In this document: positions 1-8,249 of the stretch, one piece after another
Position numbering within the stretch: position 1 is the stretch's first letter
How the letters are laid out: each line of letters starts with the position of its first letter
NCBI GenBank assembly: GCA_011523945.1
Contig: WTFU01000162.1
Coordinates: 31,521-95,520 of the forward strand
Reading direction: 5' to 3'
DNA length: 64,000 nt
DNA from: Mariniblastus sp.
GTDB taxonomy: Bacteria; Planctomycetota; Planctomycetia; Pirellulales; Pirellulaceae
The notes under the pieces: model-generated
Told to the model about the DNA's origin: nothing
The model's input: the letters and a program-made list of their open reading frames with translations, nothing else
Databases searched by the model: none
Made by a program: the position numbers and the translations under genes

Positions 1-268
1 AGAATTCCTCGGTGGCGGGGTCAAATTGGGCAAATCCATTTTCAAGTGCCAGCACTAAACCGCCGGACTGACGGGTCACAACAGTTCCAGGCATGTAGTC
101 GAGTTGCCACGTGCGATTTTGGCGGGAAGCGGGTTCGAACAGATGAAGTTTTTTTTCAATGATGTCAATCCACCAGTAGGCGTTTCTTTCCGAGTCCCAT
201 AGCGGTCCTTCACCGAGAGTCGAATGAATTTTCAGAGCATGGCTTGCTTTGCTGGTTGGCGTGGACAT
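1..268 (-). CDS. SMP-30/gluconolactonase/LRE-family protein (partial, N-terminus only)
   Basis: An open frame runs leftward from an ATG at 268 and is cut by the window edge, leaving 89 N-terminal residues. Residues 18-27 read LGEGPLWDSE and are followed by YWWIDI. This is the hallmark first blade of the SMP-30/gluconolactonase six-bladed beta-propeller, where the Glu of GEGP is a metal ligand. Members hydrolyse sugar lactones or related esters. No signal peptide is visible, so a cytoplasmic enzyme is likely. Substrate cannot be told from the fragment. The family call is firm from the motif; the rest of the gene is outside the window. Confidence 0.85.
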   Translation of the reverse strand, partial: MSTPTSKASHALKIHSTLGEGPLWDSERNAYWWIDIIEKKLHLFEPASRQNRTWQLDYMPGTVVTRQSGGLVLALENGFAQFDPATEEF

Positions 269-634
269 AAACGGCCCGGTTAAAAGTTAGGTGTTGCGGA
301 GTTTAAGATTGCGTATTCATTAGGTTGCAATTACGCTGCCGACAATTTTGGCATCATTGTAAACTGACTGCTACCGATTTTTATGGGATCGTAGGGAATT
401 TGAATCAGAATGGGACGCTAAGTTCAGATTAAGACGCGGTTTTTGATTGGGTAGTTCAAATAGCGGTTTCGAAGACTTGGTTTAAACGGCACAATAGAAG
501 TCGAGGCGGATACGGCAACTTTTTTCCAAGTATCGGCAAGGTTGAACTTATGTGGTAACTGAACGTCACGGTCCCCGCAGGTAGTGATTTAATTCGACGC
601 CACCCGTGCTAACAACTTTAGAGAGAGATCGAGG
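269..634. other. Intergenic region, divergent
   Basis: About 365 bases lie between the leftward SMP-30 gene and the rightward DJ-1/PfpI gene, so promoters for both are expected here. I see no convincing RNA gene, repeat or strong sigma-70-like box pair. The stretch just before 635 has a purine-rich GAGAGAGATCGAGG run that could serve as a ribosome binding site. Confidence 0.5.
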
Positions 635-1228
635 ATGAATCCCAAGCGTGTAATGATGTTGGTCGGAGATTATGTTGAGGATTACGAGGCCATGGTGCCC
701 TATCAAATTTTGTTGATGGTTGGATGCCGAGTTGATACTGTCTGTCCAGGGAAAAAATCTGGAGAAACGGTTGCGACAGCAATTCACGATTTTGAAGGCG
801 ACCAGACCTACAGTGAAAAGCGCGGTCATAATTTCGGAATCAATTTTGATTTCGAAGAAGTTGACGTCAATGAATATGACGGATTGGTAATTCCAGGCGG
901 CCGCTCACCAGAATACTTGCGTTTAAATGACCGAGTGCTTGAAATCGTTGGGCAGTTTTTCGAACGAAATTTGCCGGTTGCCGCGGTCTGTCACGGCCCT
1001 CAAGTTTTGGCGACTGCAAATGTGTTGGCTGGGCGGGAGTGTTGTGCCTACCCAGCCGTTGGGCCGGATGTCACTTCCGCCTCGGGGGCATTTGTTGGTC
1101 CGAATGAAACGTTTGATAATGCCCATGTCGAAGGGAACCTGGTCACGGCGCCAGCATGGCCTGCACACCCCGCATGGATGCGAGAGTTTCTAAAGTTATT
1201 AGGAATCTCATTTCGAAGTGAAACCTAA
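635..1228 (+). CDS. DJ-1/PfpI family protein
   Basis: A 197-residue class I glutamine-amidotransferase-like protein of the DJ-1/PfpI family. The nucleophile elbow AVCHGPQ carries Cys119 and His120, the usual reactive pair, and [12 protein letters not shown] near residues 85-96 is the family's conserved glycine loop. GDYVEDYE near the N-terminus supplies the acidic residues normally found beside the Cys. Members include stress-related chaperones, glyoxalase/deglycase-like enzymes and peptidases; which activity applies here cannot be decided. The ATG at 635 has a purine-rich GATCGAGG just upstream. There is no signal peptide, so it is probably cytoplasmic. The gene stands alone, convergent with the sulfatase gene that ends at 1272. 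Confidence 0.9.
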   Translation: MNPKRVMMLVGDYVEDYEAMVPYQILLMVGCRVDTVCPGKKSGETVATAIHDFEGDQTYSEKRGHNFGINFDFEEVDVNEYDGLVIPGGRSPEYLRLNDRVLEIVGQFFERNLPVAAVCHGPQVLATANVLAGRECCAYPAVGPDVTSASGAFVGPNETFDNAHVEGNLVTAPAWPAHPAWMREFLKLLGISFRSET

Positions 1229-1271
1229 GAATTGTCTTGCCAAATTGCAACGTGACGAGACGATAATGGGG

Positions 1272-3011
1272 TTATTTTTTGTTCTTGAATGGCCACTTTT
1301 GTACACCGACTCGGTCGGCCCAGACTTGCCACTTGGCGACCATTTCCGCCAGTTTTTCAGGGTTCTCTTCCGCCAGATCATTGAGTTCCGTACGGTCGGC
1401 CTGCATATCGTAAAGATGCCATCGCGTAGGTTGGTCCTTTCGATAAGCTGAGACGATTTTCCAGCGGCCGTCTCGGAGTGCCAGGTTGCCGTGGTGTTCA
1501 AATCCCAATGGAGTTGTTCGTTTGATTGGCCTTCCGGTAAATAGAGGAACAAGGCTGATTCCTTCGACGGGTTTGATCTGATGTTCCGTTTGGGGTTCTA
1601 CTTCGGTGTGATAAGTCGCTGGGTAGGCTATCCCGGCGACGTTGAGCAAAGTTGGCATAATGTCAATCAAATGAGCTGGTGTGTTGACGATGGTTCCCTG
1701 TTGAGACGAGGCGATGCCGTTCGGCCAGTGGATGATTAAGGGAGAACTGATCCCTCCCTCAAAGCCGTCGTGTTTGTAACCGCGAAAAGGTGTGTTGGAG
1801 ACGTTTGCCCAACCTTGTCCGTATCCCACAAACGTATCTTCGGCGCCCGGCATCGTTTCGGGCCCAGTTCTAACAGGGCGACCGTCTCGGGTTTGCATGG
1901 GAGGCCAGATCTTTGTTTGAAGTCCATTTTTCCCCAATGGAGGAAATGATTTGCCGGCGATTTTTTCCGCGTTGGATGCGCGTCCAAATCCTTCAGCACA
2001 ACCTCCATTGTCCTGAAGGTAGATGATCAACGTGTTGTCATAGTCTTGCTGGATTTTTAGTTGATTGACAATTCGTCCAATTCCCTGATCCATTCGATCT
2101 ACCATTGCTGCATAGACTTCCATGCAGCGAATGTCCCATTCCTGATTCTTATTCTTGCTCCAGTCGCGTGCGACTGGTGACATTGGCCAGGATGAGTCGA
2201 GAACTCCAAGCTCAATCGCTTTTTGATATCTTTTCAAGCGGATAGCATCGAATCCTTGGTCGTAAAATCCGTCGTATTTTTTGATGTCTTCCTCGGGAGC
2301 ATGCATGGGCCAGTGTGCGGAAGTGTACGACACATACATGAAAAATGGCTCGTCTTTGGAAGAAGCCTCGTGGTCCTTTAAAAATTGAATAGCATTGTCG
2401 TTAATTGCATCGGTGTAGTAGTAATTTTCGACTTGATATTCAGGGTCATTTTCAGGTGTAATGAATTGGTTGCCTCGACACAGTGTTGCCGGATCATAGA
2501 AACTGCCGGCGCCAATAATTGTTCCATAAAACCGATCGAATCCACGCTGAAGAGGCCAGTTGAAATTAGGACCCTCCGGGCTTACGTGTTTAGTCACGTG
2601 CCATTTTCCAGACATGTAATTCTGGTAGCCGGAGCCGAGTGCCTCGGCAAGGGTGACGCACTCACGGTTCAGGTCGCCGCGGTAGGCATCGTAGCCTCGG
2701 TCACCGGTCATTAATCCAATACCAGCTTGGTGAGAGTAGAGTCCGGTGAGCAGGGCTGCTCGAGTCGGGCAGCAGCGAGAGGTATTGTAAAACTGGGTCA
2801 GCCGCAATCCGGAATCAGCTAATTGATCGAGTACCGGGGTTTTGATCTCGCTCCCATAGCATCCGATATCTGAATAGCCCATATCATCAGCCATGATCAA
2901 GATGATGTTCGGGCGTTTCGCGGTTGAAACTTGTTTTGCTGTTGCTGAATCAGAAAGGAAGAGGCAGCTAAGTATGATGAGCAAAGTGAGCGGAATTGTA
3001 TTTGAATGCAT
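1272..3011 (-). CDS. Arylsulfatase-type sulfatase, secreted
   Basis: A 579-residue sulfatase starting at the ATG at 3011; an upstream in-frame start at 3098 would put about 29 extra residues before a good signal peptide, so I prefer 3011. After the signal peptide, the Asp-Asp metal ligands lie at residues 42-43 (MADDMGYSDIGCYG). The formylglycine motif C-C-P-T-R starts at Cys80, which must be oxidised by a maturase. A second metal site (YLQDNGG) and the substrate-pocket stretch PFRGYKHDGFEGG follow. It should remove sulfate esters from a glycan outside the cytoplasm. The gene is divergent from a glycoside-hydrolase-like gene at 3323, which suggests co-use in breakdown of a sulfated polysaccharide. 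The exact substrate is unknown. Confidence 0.93.
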   Translation of the reverse strand: MHSNTIPLTLLIILSCLFLSDSATAKQVSTAKRPNIILIMADDMGYSDIGCYGSEIKTPVLDQLADSGLRLTQFYNTSRCCPTRAALLTGLYSHQAGIGLMTGDRGYDAYRGDLNRECVTLAEALGSGYQNYMSGKWHVTKHVSPEGPNFNWPLQRGFDRFYGTIIGAGSFYDPATLCRGNQFITPENDPEYQVENYYYTDAINDNAIQFLKDHEASSKDEPFFMYVSYTSAHWPMHAPEEDIKKYDGFYDQGFDAIRLKRYQKAIELGVLDSSWPMSPVARDWSKNKNQEWDIRCMEVYAAMVDRMDQGIGRIVNQLKIQQDYDNTLIIYLQDNGGCAEGFGRASNAEKIAGKSFPPLGKNGLQTKIWPPMQTRDGRPVRTGPETMPGAEDTFVGYGQGWANVSNTPFRGYKHDGFEGGISSPLIIHWPNGIASSQQGTIVNTPAHLIDIMPTLLNVAGIAYPATYHTEVEPQTEHQIKPVEGISLVPLFTGRPIKRTTPLGFEHHGNLALRDGRWKIVSAYRKDQPTRWHLYDMQADRTELNDLAEENPEKLAEMVAKWQVWADRVGVQKWPFKNKK

Positions 3012-3322
3012 GGATATTCTCAAAGCTTTTGTCGAACGCAATGAAAGGTTAAATACGGGCAGGTCACCCTTTTCAAAATGGCTGGATCTCAAATCCATTG
3101 TAGCGGAATTGTCATCGTGTGAAATTATCGAGTTTTTTCGGTCGTCTGCGATTTATTACGGGCAACACAGAATTGTGTTTTCCTCCATGGAAAGTTGTTC
3201 GTTCAGTAGAGTAACAGATCACTAGCCGCGACTCATCGGGATTGGCTGACTTTCAAACGAGGTGGTAGGATGGAACTCATCAAAAACAACCAGTGATAAT
3301 TAGAGAGATCAATCCCGTGAAC
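3012..3322. promoter_or_regulatory. Shared divergent control region of sulfatase and GH-like gene
   Basis: This 311-base stretch separates two genes reading away from each other, so both promoters should lie here. A palindrome with 6-base arms sits at 3164-3179 (AACACA, centre GAAT, TGTGTT), near the middle, and could be an operator. No strong sigma-70 box pair was recognised. The regulatory reading is inference. Confidence 0.3.
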
Positions 3323-4831
3323 ATGTTGGTACTTTTAATTGCGGCCTTACTACAGGGTGGGGCACCGGTTCAAACAGATCCATGGACGATCGATACCGCC
3401 GTCGACTGGAAGCAGTGCATTCAAACCGCTGAGGGAGTCACGGTTACCAATGGCACTGTGACACCTTCAGCGAAGACAGCGTTGGTCACAACAAAGATAC
3501 ATACTTCGCCTGTAAAACGGTCTGCTGAATCGCTCATCGTGACTCAGTCGGCTGTTTGGCAAAACTGGAATCCAATTGAAAATCTTGGCCCGCTTAATCT
3601 CGCCGATGCGCCGGTTCTGCTGACGGTGGGGCCAAAAAATTATTGGATGTTCGGACGTTACCGAAAGGGTCCGGCTCGAAAGAAGGGAAAGAAGGCGCCG
3701 GCCGCGCCGCCTTTTAAACCGCAAACGGCAACCCTTGAAGGATTCGACATGCCGTTGCGAACAACACCTTATTCGAATCAGTACGATGCCCCCGGTGGGC
3801 TGAAGCCGGGGAAAGGAGGCTATCATGCATGGCAAAGTCGTGATATGAAAAACTGGGTTCATCATGGTCCGGTCACGGAAGGTTTTTCGAAGTGGGTCAC
3901 GAGCGCGGAGTGGGTCGACGGTAAGGCGTTGATCTATTACGATTTTCCCAACGATCAGGATCCACATGTCTACGTTGATGAGGATCTATTTGACGGTGAA
4001 CCGGGAAAGAATATGGGGATCGCTGTCAAAGATCCTTCCCACGGATCTGACGCTGGTTTCATTCGCGATCTCAATGGCAACATGCATGTCATCATTGAAG
4101 ATTGGAGTCCGATTAGTGCGAACAAACGCTCATGGGATTCGCCGCTGGCCGGACATGCGGTTAGTCCAAATGGGATTAGCGGATTTAAATTTCGTCAACC
4201 TGCCGTTGACAATCGAACCCAGCCAACCGGTGAGATCGGAACTTACAAGCATCCTCACTGGGCAAAAGAGGATCCAAAAAACTACAAAACCAATGTTGCC
4301 CAATACAATATTCACCAGCCCGAACAGGAAGCCTACGGTGACTGGGCAGCCATTTGCATCGGTGGTCAGTACTACCTTTTCAGCGACTACGATCCAGTCG
4401 GCGGTCACCAGATGAGCGTGGGTTGGTTTACTTCGCCCTCGATTGATCAGCAATTCACTTGGTGTGATAACATCGGCAGTGGCCACCCAGACCCAGACAT
4501 TGCTTTTGCCGAAGGGCAATTTTACCTCGCGACCCAGCAGTCGACTGATTATGTCAGTCCGGGCCCTTGGGTGGAAACTGTCGAGGCTCGTGTCGGAGTT
4601 GATCTCGATAATGACCAGAAAATCGACCAATGGACTGAATGGACGCAAATGAAAGAGCGCTACGACTATATTCGCGGTTTTTCTAAGCAAATTGCGAGAA
4701 CACCTGCTGAGTTAGATCTTTCGAAACTGCCTGCGGGCCACGGATTCCAAATCCAAATGCGTCTGACTGATTCCACCGAGAATAAATCGAAACCGATTGT
4801 CGAGCGAATGACGCTTTCGTTTAAAAAGTAA
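3323..4831 (+). CDS. Secreted GH43/GH32-like beta-propeller protein
   Basis: About 502 residues from the ATG at 3323; GTG starts at 3293 and 3317 are alternatives. A short hydrophobic N-terminus (MLVLLIAALLQGG) looks like a signal peptide. The body has repeated signatures of five-bladed-propeller glycosidases: SRDMKNW (like the S-x-D-x-x-x-W of GH43/GH32), DPHVYVDED, GGQYYLFSDYD and GHPDPDIAFAEGQFYLA. A basic KKGKKAP insert lies near residue 120. I cannot place the catalytic triad with certainty, so the family call is tentative. Its divergent arrangement with a sulfatase supports a role in glycan breakdown. In annotation it might otherwise appear as a hypothetical protein. Confidence 0.65.
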   Translation: MLVLLIAALLQGGAPVQTDPWTIDTAVDWKQCIQTAEGVTVTNGTVTPSAKTALVTTKIHTSPVKRSAESLIVTQSAVWQNWNPIENLGPLNLADAPVLLTVGPKNYWMFGRYRKGPARKKGKKAPAAPPFKPQTATLEGFDMPLRTTPYSNQYDAPGGLKPGKGGYHAWQSRDMKNWVHHGPVTEGFSKWVTSAEWVDGKALIYYDFPNDQDPHVYVDEDLFDGEPGKNMGIAVKDPSHGSDAGFIRDLNGNMHVIIEDWSPISANKRSWDSPLAGHAVSPNGISGFKFRQPAVDNRTQPTGEIGTYKHPHWAKEDPKNYKTNVAQYNIHQPEQEAYGDWAAICIGGQYYLFSDYDPVGGHQMSVGWFTSPSIDQQFTWCDNIGSGHPDPDIAFAEGQFYLATQQSTDYVSPGPWVETVEARVGVDLDNDQKIDQWTEWTQMKERYDYIRGFSKQIARTPAELDLSKLPAGHGFQIQMRLTDSTENKSKPIVERMTLSFKK

Positions 4832-4832
4832 A

Positions 4833-4860
4833 TCAGGTTACGTTGCGAAGTAATTCCTGA
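4833..4860 (+). terminator. Possible weak terminator hairpin after the GH-like gene
   Basis: Just after the stop codon, TCAGG (4833-4837) pairs with CCTGA (4856-4860), with an inner TTAC/GTAA stem and a two-base bulge. Only a short pyrimidine tract follows, so termination strength is doubtful. Confidence 0.3.
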
Positions 4861-4886
4861 CTCTTTCCTTGGTTATCCTGTTCTGC

Positions 4887-4918
4887 AAAAAAAGGCACCG
4901 CCAGCCACGGCGCTGCCT
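4887..4918 (-). terminator. Intrinsic terminator of tRNA-Ser
   Basis: On the minus strand GGCAGCGCC pairs with GGCGGTGCC (one mismatch in nine pairs) and is followed directly by seven T residues. It starts five bases beyond the tRNA 3' end, so it ends that transcript. Confidence 0.75.
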
Positions 4919-4922
4919 CAAG

Positions 4923-5002
4923 CGGAGGACACGGGGGTCGAACCCGCAACCCTTTCGGGCAATTGATTTCGAATCAACCTGCTAGCCATTCGCTTATCCT
5001 CC
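4923..5002 (-). tRNA. tRNA-Ser (anticodon CGA)
   Basis: The minus strand folds as a tRNA. The acceptor stem GGAGGAT pairs with GTCCTCC, with a G discriminator at 4923, as is usual for serine. The anticodon stem GTTGA/TCAAT encloses the loop TTCGAAA, giving anticodon CGA, which reads UCG codons. A variable arm with a CCC-GAAA-GGG stem makes it a class II tRNA. The T arm is GCGGG-TTCGACC-CCCGT. The length is 80 nt and the 3' CCA is not encoded. An intrinsic terminator follows. Confidence 0.93.
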
Positions 5003-5354
5003 CAGTTGTTAGTCTTCACCAATGCGACCGGATCGTTTTAGAGATAATCCAAGCTTTGACATTTGCGAAAACTAAAAACGTGACGACCTAAATTGTAAGG
5101 CTTGGCCTCTTGGCCGCTCGTTTACTGCTGAGGTCGCTTCCGGAGAACTAGTTTACCACAATCAGGCGAGGAGTGAATGGCTCTTTTGGGGTTAACTTTT
5201 TTGGGTAGTCCCCGAATTTCAAATCTATTTCGGATGACCAACTGGAAGATCTTAATATCAACAAACTATTCCCGAGAAATCAGTCACGGTGGTGGCCGAT
5301 CGATAACGAGGGTGAAGATGTTAGCTGTGTATTGACCGGATAATTGAAAGTTGT
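5003..5354. other. Intergenic region between tRNA-Ser and patatin gene
   Basis: About 350 bases. The promoter of the leftward tRNA must lie in the left part and the 3' end of the leftward patatin transcript in the right part. I see no further gene, repeat or clear terminator. Confidence 0.45.
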
Positions 5355-7802
5355 TCACGCAGGAAATCGGTCGAGGATTTCTGACTGTTGAAACAGATCT
5401 TCGGTGATGTGTTCTCCAAGAGAGCGGTAGACTTCAAACTTTGTTTCATTGAAAAACTGATCGCTCGTCGATTCGTGAGGGAAGCTGCTGACCTTCCGTT
5501 TGTAAAACTTTACATATTCGGATTCATCCCCTGAGTACGACAACTTGATGTAGATAAAGACTCCCGTTGTGCCGTCGTGGTATTTGATTTCACCGACTGC
5601 AAAGTGTTGTTTTGAAACACCCTCTTGGTTGGGCAATAGGTCCGTTACGTCGATTTTGATTTTGGTGTCCATATCGATCTGTGCGTATCTTTGAATGGTG
5701 GTCAGGTCGAAGAAATTAAAATTCGGATCGGCACCGCCATCGACGCATATGATTGTTTTGCAGCGGCGTTGAAGCAATTCGTAAACCCCAAGATTTTCGA
5801 TGTGGCCACCGTCCGAGCAATTGACAAACTTTCCTCGATCGCTGACGACGCCACACGCTTCGGCCATCAGAGACAGCAAGCCCGGGTTGCGCCGGAATAG
5901 CCATTGCGTGATTGTTTTACGGTGTGTTCTGCCGGGGTGAGGTAGCCAGTAATTTAGACGGAAGTTCAAAAGCGCCATGATGAACGAGAGTGAACGAACT
6001 GTTTTTGCCCCCATCATCGGTCCCGCTGCTGCAGCGGAAATTGCCATGGCGGTTCCAAGGTCAAGGTTGCGATCAAACTCTTCCATCGATTTTGTATCGC
6101 AAAATCCTGTGTAATTACTTCCACAGAATCGTTTGGAAAGTAAAAACGGAACGGTTTTTCGCTGCCTCAATTGTGGGTCAGAACTCCCTTGAAGGTTCAA
6201 TGCTGTGTTAATTAAATGGTAAGGCGCAGCGCTGCCATCCCGGGAAAGTTCGCTTAGACGTAAAGCGTCGGCAGAAATTAGTTTTTCGTTTTCCTCGGTT
6301 GTTTGGTTTTTCGGATCGGGTTGGATTAAAAAGGTTTTGCTAAGTCGATCTCTGTAAACTGGGTGAAGTGAAATGTGATTGATGTTGGCAAATAGGTAGT
6401 TGAAGAGTGCGAGGAGCGCTGCAATCAAATAGATATCCCATTCGGTCCTAAGACTTAAAATTGATAATTGAGGAATGGACACTACGTCATCCACAAAAGA
6501 CGTGATGTCCAGCGTGAGGTCGCTTTGGTGGCGAGTTGAAAATGCTCGATAAACCGGCAGGAGATGTTGACTGGGGATCTCCGCATCATGTTTATGGGAA
6601 ATTTTTAGAACGGAATCTTCAACGTTGGTAAGGTTTACGGAGTTGAAGTCGATATCGTAATGCGATGGGTCGAATTGTTTCTCTTTGAGGATGCTATCGA
6701 CGACGTCCCGCAAACGCGTTTTTTTCTCAATGATCATGTCGATGGTCGACTCGGGGTTATCAATCACTCTCGCATAATCATTGAGGGCGGCGATGTAAGT
6801 ACGACTCGTTGCTGAGTTAACGTCAGGTGAATTAATCACGTAAATGCAGCAGATTAGGTAAAAGCCAATCAAGAGAACAGGAGCAATGGCTCCAACGCTC
6901 CAATAAATGATTGTGGTGCGAAACCGAATGAGTCCGATAATCAACAAGGTGACGAGGGCAAAGAAACCCCAGAGAACCGTGCTGCGAAAACCAAGTTGAA
7001 AATGGTATTGAATCGATTCGCTAATATTTCGAATGACGTTCTCGGCATCACTATCAACCAAGAACTCCAACCCTGCAAGTAGCGGGATCGTCAACAGCGA
7101 AATGATCGCGAGAACAAGAAACACCCCAGCTCGTTTTTCGGCTCGATTGCGTTGCTGCCAGGTCAGACGTCGTGAGTGCGTAATTGGGCGTAAGAAAACA
7201 GTCCCGATTAATGGCAAAATTCCAAGGATTGCTAACAGGTATCTGGGCACACCTAAACTGGACAGGCTAGATAGTTCAAAAAATATTTCGGTAAGGAAAA
7301 CTAAAAAAATGATGATCGGTACGAACAGGAGTAAAGTTTGAATTACGCCGATAATAAATAACGCTGGCATGCGGAGTTGATCTAGCACTCCCCCCGAGAC
7401 TAAAAAATTGCTGCCATTTCTTAAGTGATTAAGAGCCGCGGGCTCAGCCTCAGCCGCGTGGTCAACGATCAGCCGCTCTCCGCTTTGGCAGCGGTGCGTT
7501 AGCGAAGATAGGCAAGCACCGGTGTAGCCGCCTCCTGAAACGGTAGATAAATAGTCGATCGAGTTAAACAATCCAGCTTTGATGAGCCCCTGGACAACTC
7601 CAAGGCTAAACGAAGCCGACCTGATGCCGCCGCCTGAAAGAGCGAGTCCAATTAATTCGTTGTCAACATTGGGCCCGGTGCCAGCAGCATTGATTGGAAA
7701 TTCTCGCGGGTCACCAACGGTGGAACGTCGACGTTTTATTTCCTCAAGTTCTGCTGGAAATACCTCGTCAACAAATTGATTTGCTTTAGCTTCGTCGGTC
7801 AT
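5355..7802 (-). CDS. Patatin-like phospholipase with membrane-spanning middle section
   Basis: An 815-residue protein with a split patatin hydrolase fold. The oxyanion loop SGGGIRSASF is at residues 56-65 and the nucleophile serine is Ser89 in TVSGGGY, a variant of G-x-S-x-G usual for the large membrane-type patatins. The catalytic Asp is Asp664 in CSDGGHIENLG. Between the two halves lie several hydrophobic segments (roughly residues 147-175, 185-205, 225-250, 275-330 and 455-475) that should span the membrane. The two catalytic halves would thus sit on the cytoplasmic face. Patatins act as lipid acyl hydrolases. The substrate is unknown. The gene is monocistronic; no partner gene is apparent. 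Confidence 0.9.
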   Translation of the reverse strand: MTDEAKANQFVDEVFPAELEEIKRRRSTVGDPREFPINAAGTGPNVDNELIGLALSGGGIRSASFSLGVVQGLIKAGLFNSIDYLSTVSGGGYTGACLSSLTHRCQSGERLIVDHAAEAEPAALNHLRNGSNFLVSGGVLDQLRMPALFIIGVIQTLLLFVPIIIFLVFLTEIFFELSSLSSLGVPRYLLAILGILPLIGTVFLRPITHSRRLTWQQRNRAEKRAGVFLVLAIISLLTIPLLAGLEFLVDSDAENVIRNISESIQYHFQLGFRSTVLWGFFALVTLLIIGLIRFRTTIIYWSVGAIAPVLLIGFYLICCIYVINSPDVNSATSRTYIAALNDYARVIDNPESTIDMIIEKKTRLRDVVDSILKEKQFDPSHYDIDFNSVNLTNVEDSVLKISHKHDAEIPSQHLLPVYRAFSTRHQSDLTLDITSFVDDVVSIPQLSILSLRTEWDIYLIAALLALFNYLFANINHISLHPVYRDRLSKTFLIQPDPKNQTTEENEKLISADALRLSELSRDGSAAPYHLINTALNLQGSSDPQLRQRKTVPFLLSKRFCGSNYTGFCDTKSMEEFDRNLDLGTAMAISAAAAGPMMGAKTVRSLSFIMALLNFRLNYWLPHPGRTHRKTITQWLFRRNPGLLSLMAEACGVVSDRGKFVNCSDGGHIENLGVYELLQRRCKTIICVDGGADPNFNFFDLTTIQRYAQIDMDTKIKIDVTDLLPNQEGVSKQHFAVGEIKYHDGTTGVFIYIKLSYSGDESEYVKFYKRKVSSFPHESTSDQFFNETKFEVYRSLGEHITEDLFQQSEILDRFPA

Positions 7803-8249
7803 TACAGGTTCTTGGGCAGGTTTTTAAGGTGAGCTAGAGAGCTATATTGGATGGAGTCTTAACGGTTGTCAAACCGTGGGGCGAGTTGTCTCGGTTGGAA
7901 GCTTGACGGCCAATGTTTATGGGGTACAGCAACAGATTGGCACAGATATTGGCTCACGAGCATAAAATGTAGCAAATTAGCGGCTGAATTTTTGGTGAGC
8001 TTTTGGGTGGCAAAGAAGCTTCGGTCTTTTCACTTGGTGTTTTCTGATTAACTTCCAGAAATAGGTTGCATCAGAATACTAGAAGTTTGCTGTTTGTTGT
8101 TGCGCCAACCGTTATAGTAACTTCAGATTTGCTGGTGAGTTGTATTGTGCGTTACCTGGGCCTGGTGATGATTCCCAGTCATGATGCGTATGTAGGGGGG
8201 CAGCAATCTTTGGGTCGGATTGCCGATTTAGGATGAAGGATTGAATTTT
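7803..8249. other. Intergenic region, divergent
   Basis: About 447 bases between the leftward patatin gene and the rightward sulfatase. A 61-codon open frame at 7866-8051 has no recognisable features and I do not support it. No RNA gene, strong hairpin or repeat was seen. Promoters for both flanking genes are expected here. Confidence 0.45.

Noticed and set aside
5716..5904. Short open frames inside the patatin gene and other long genes
   Set aside because: They are shadows of the well-supported genes in other frames and carry no motifs.
7866..8051. 61-codon plus-strand open frame in the patatin-sulfatase spacer
   Set aside because: No recognisable motif and no ribosome site.
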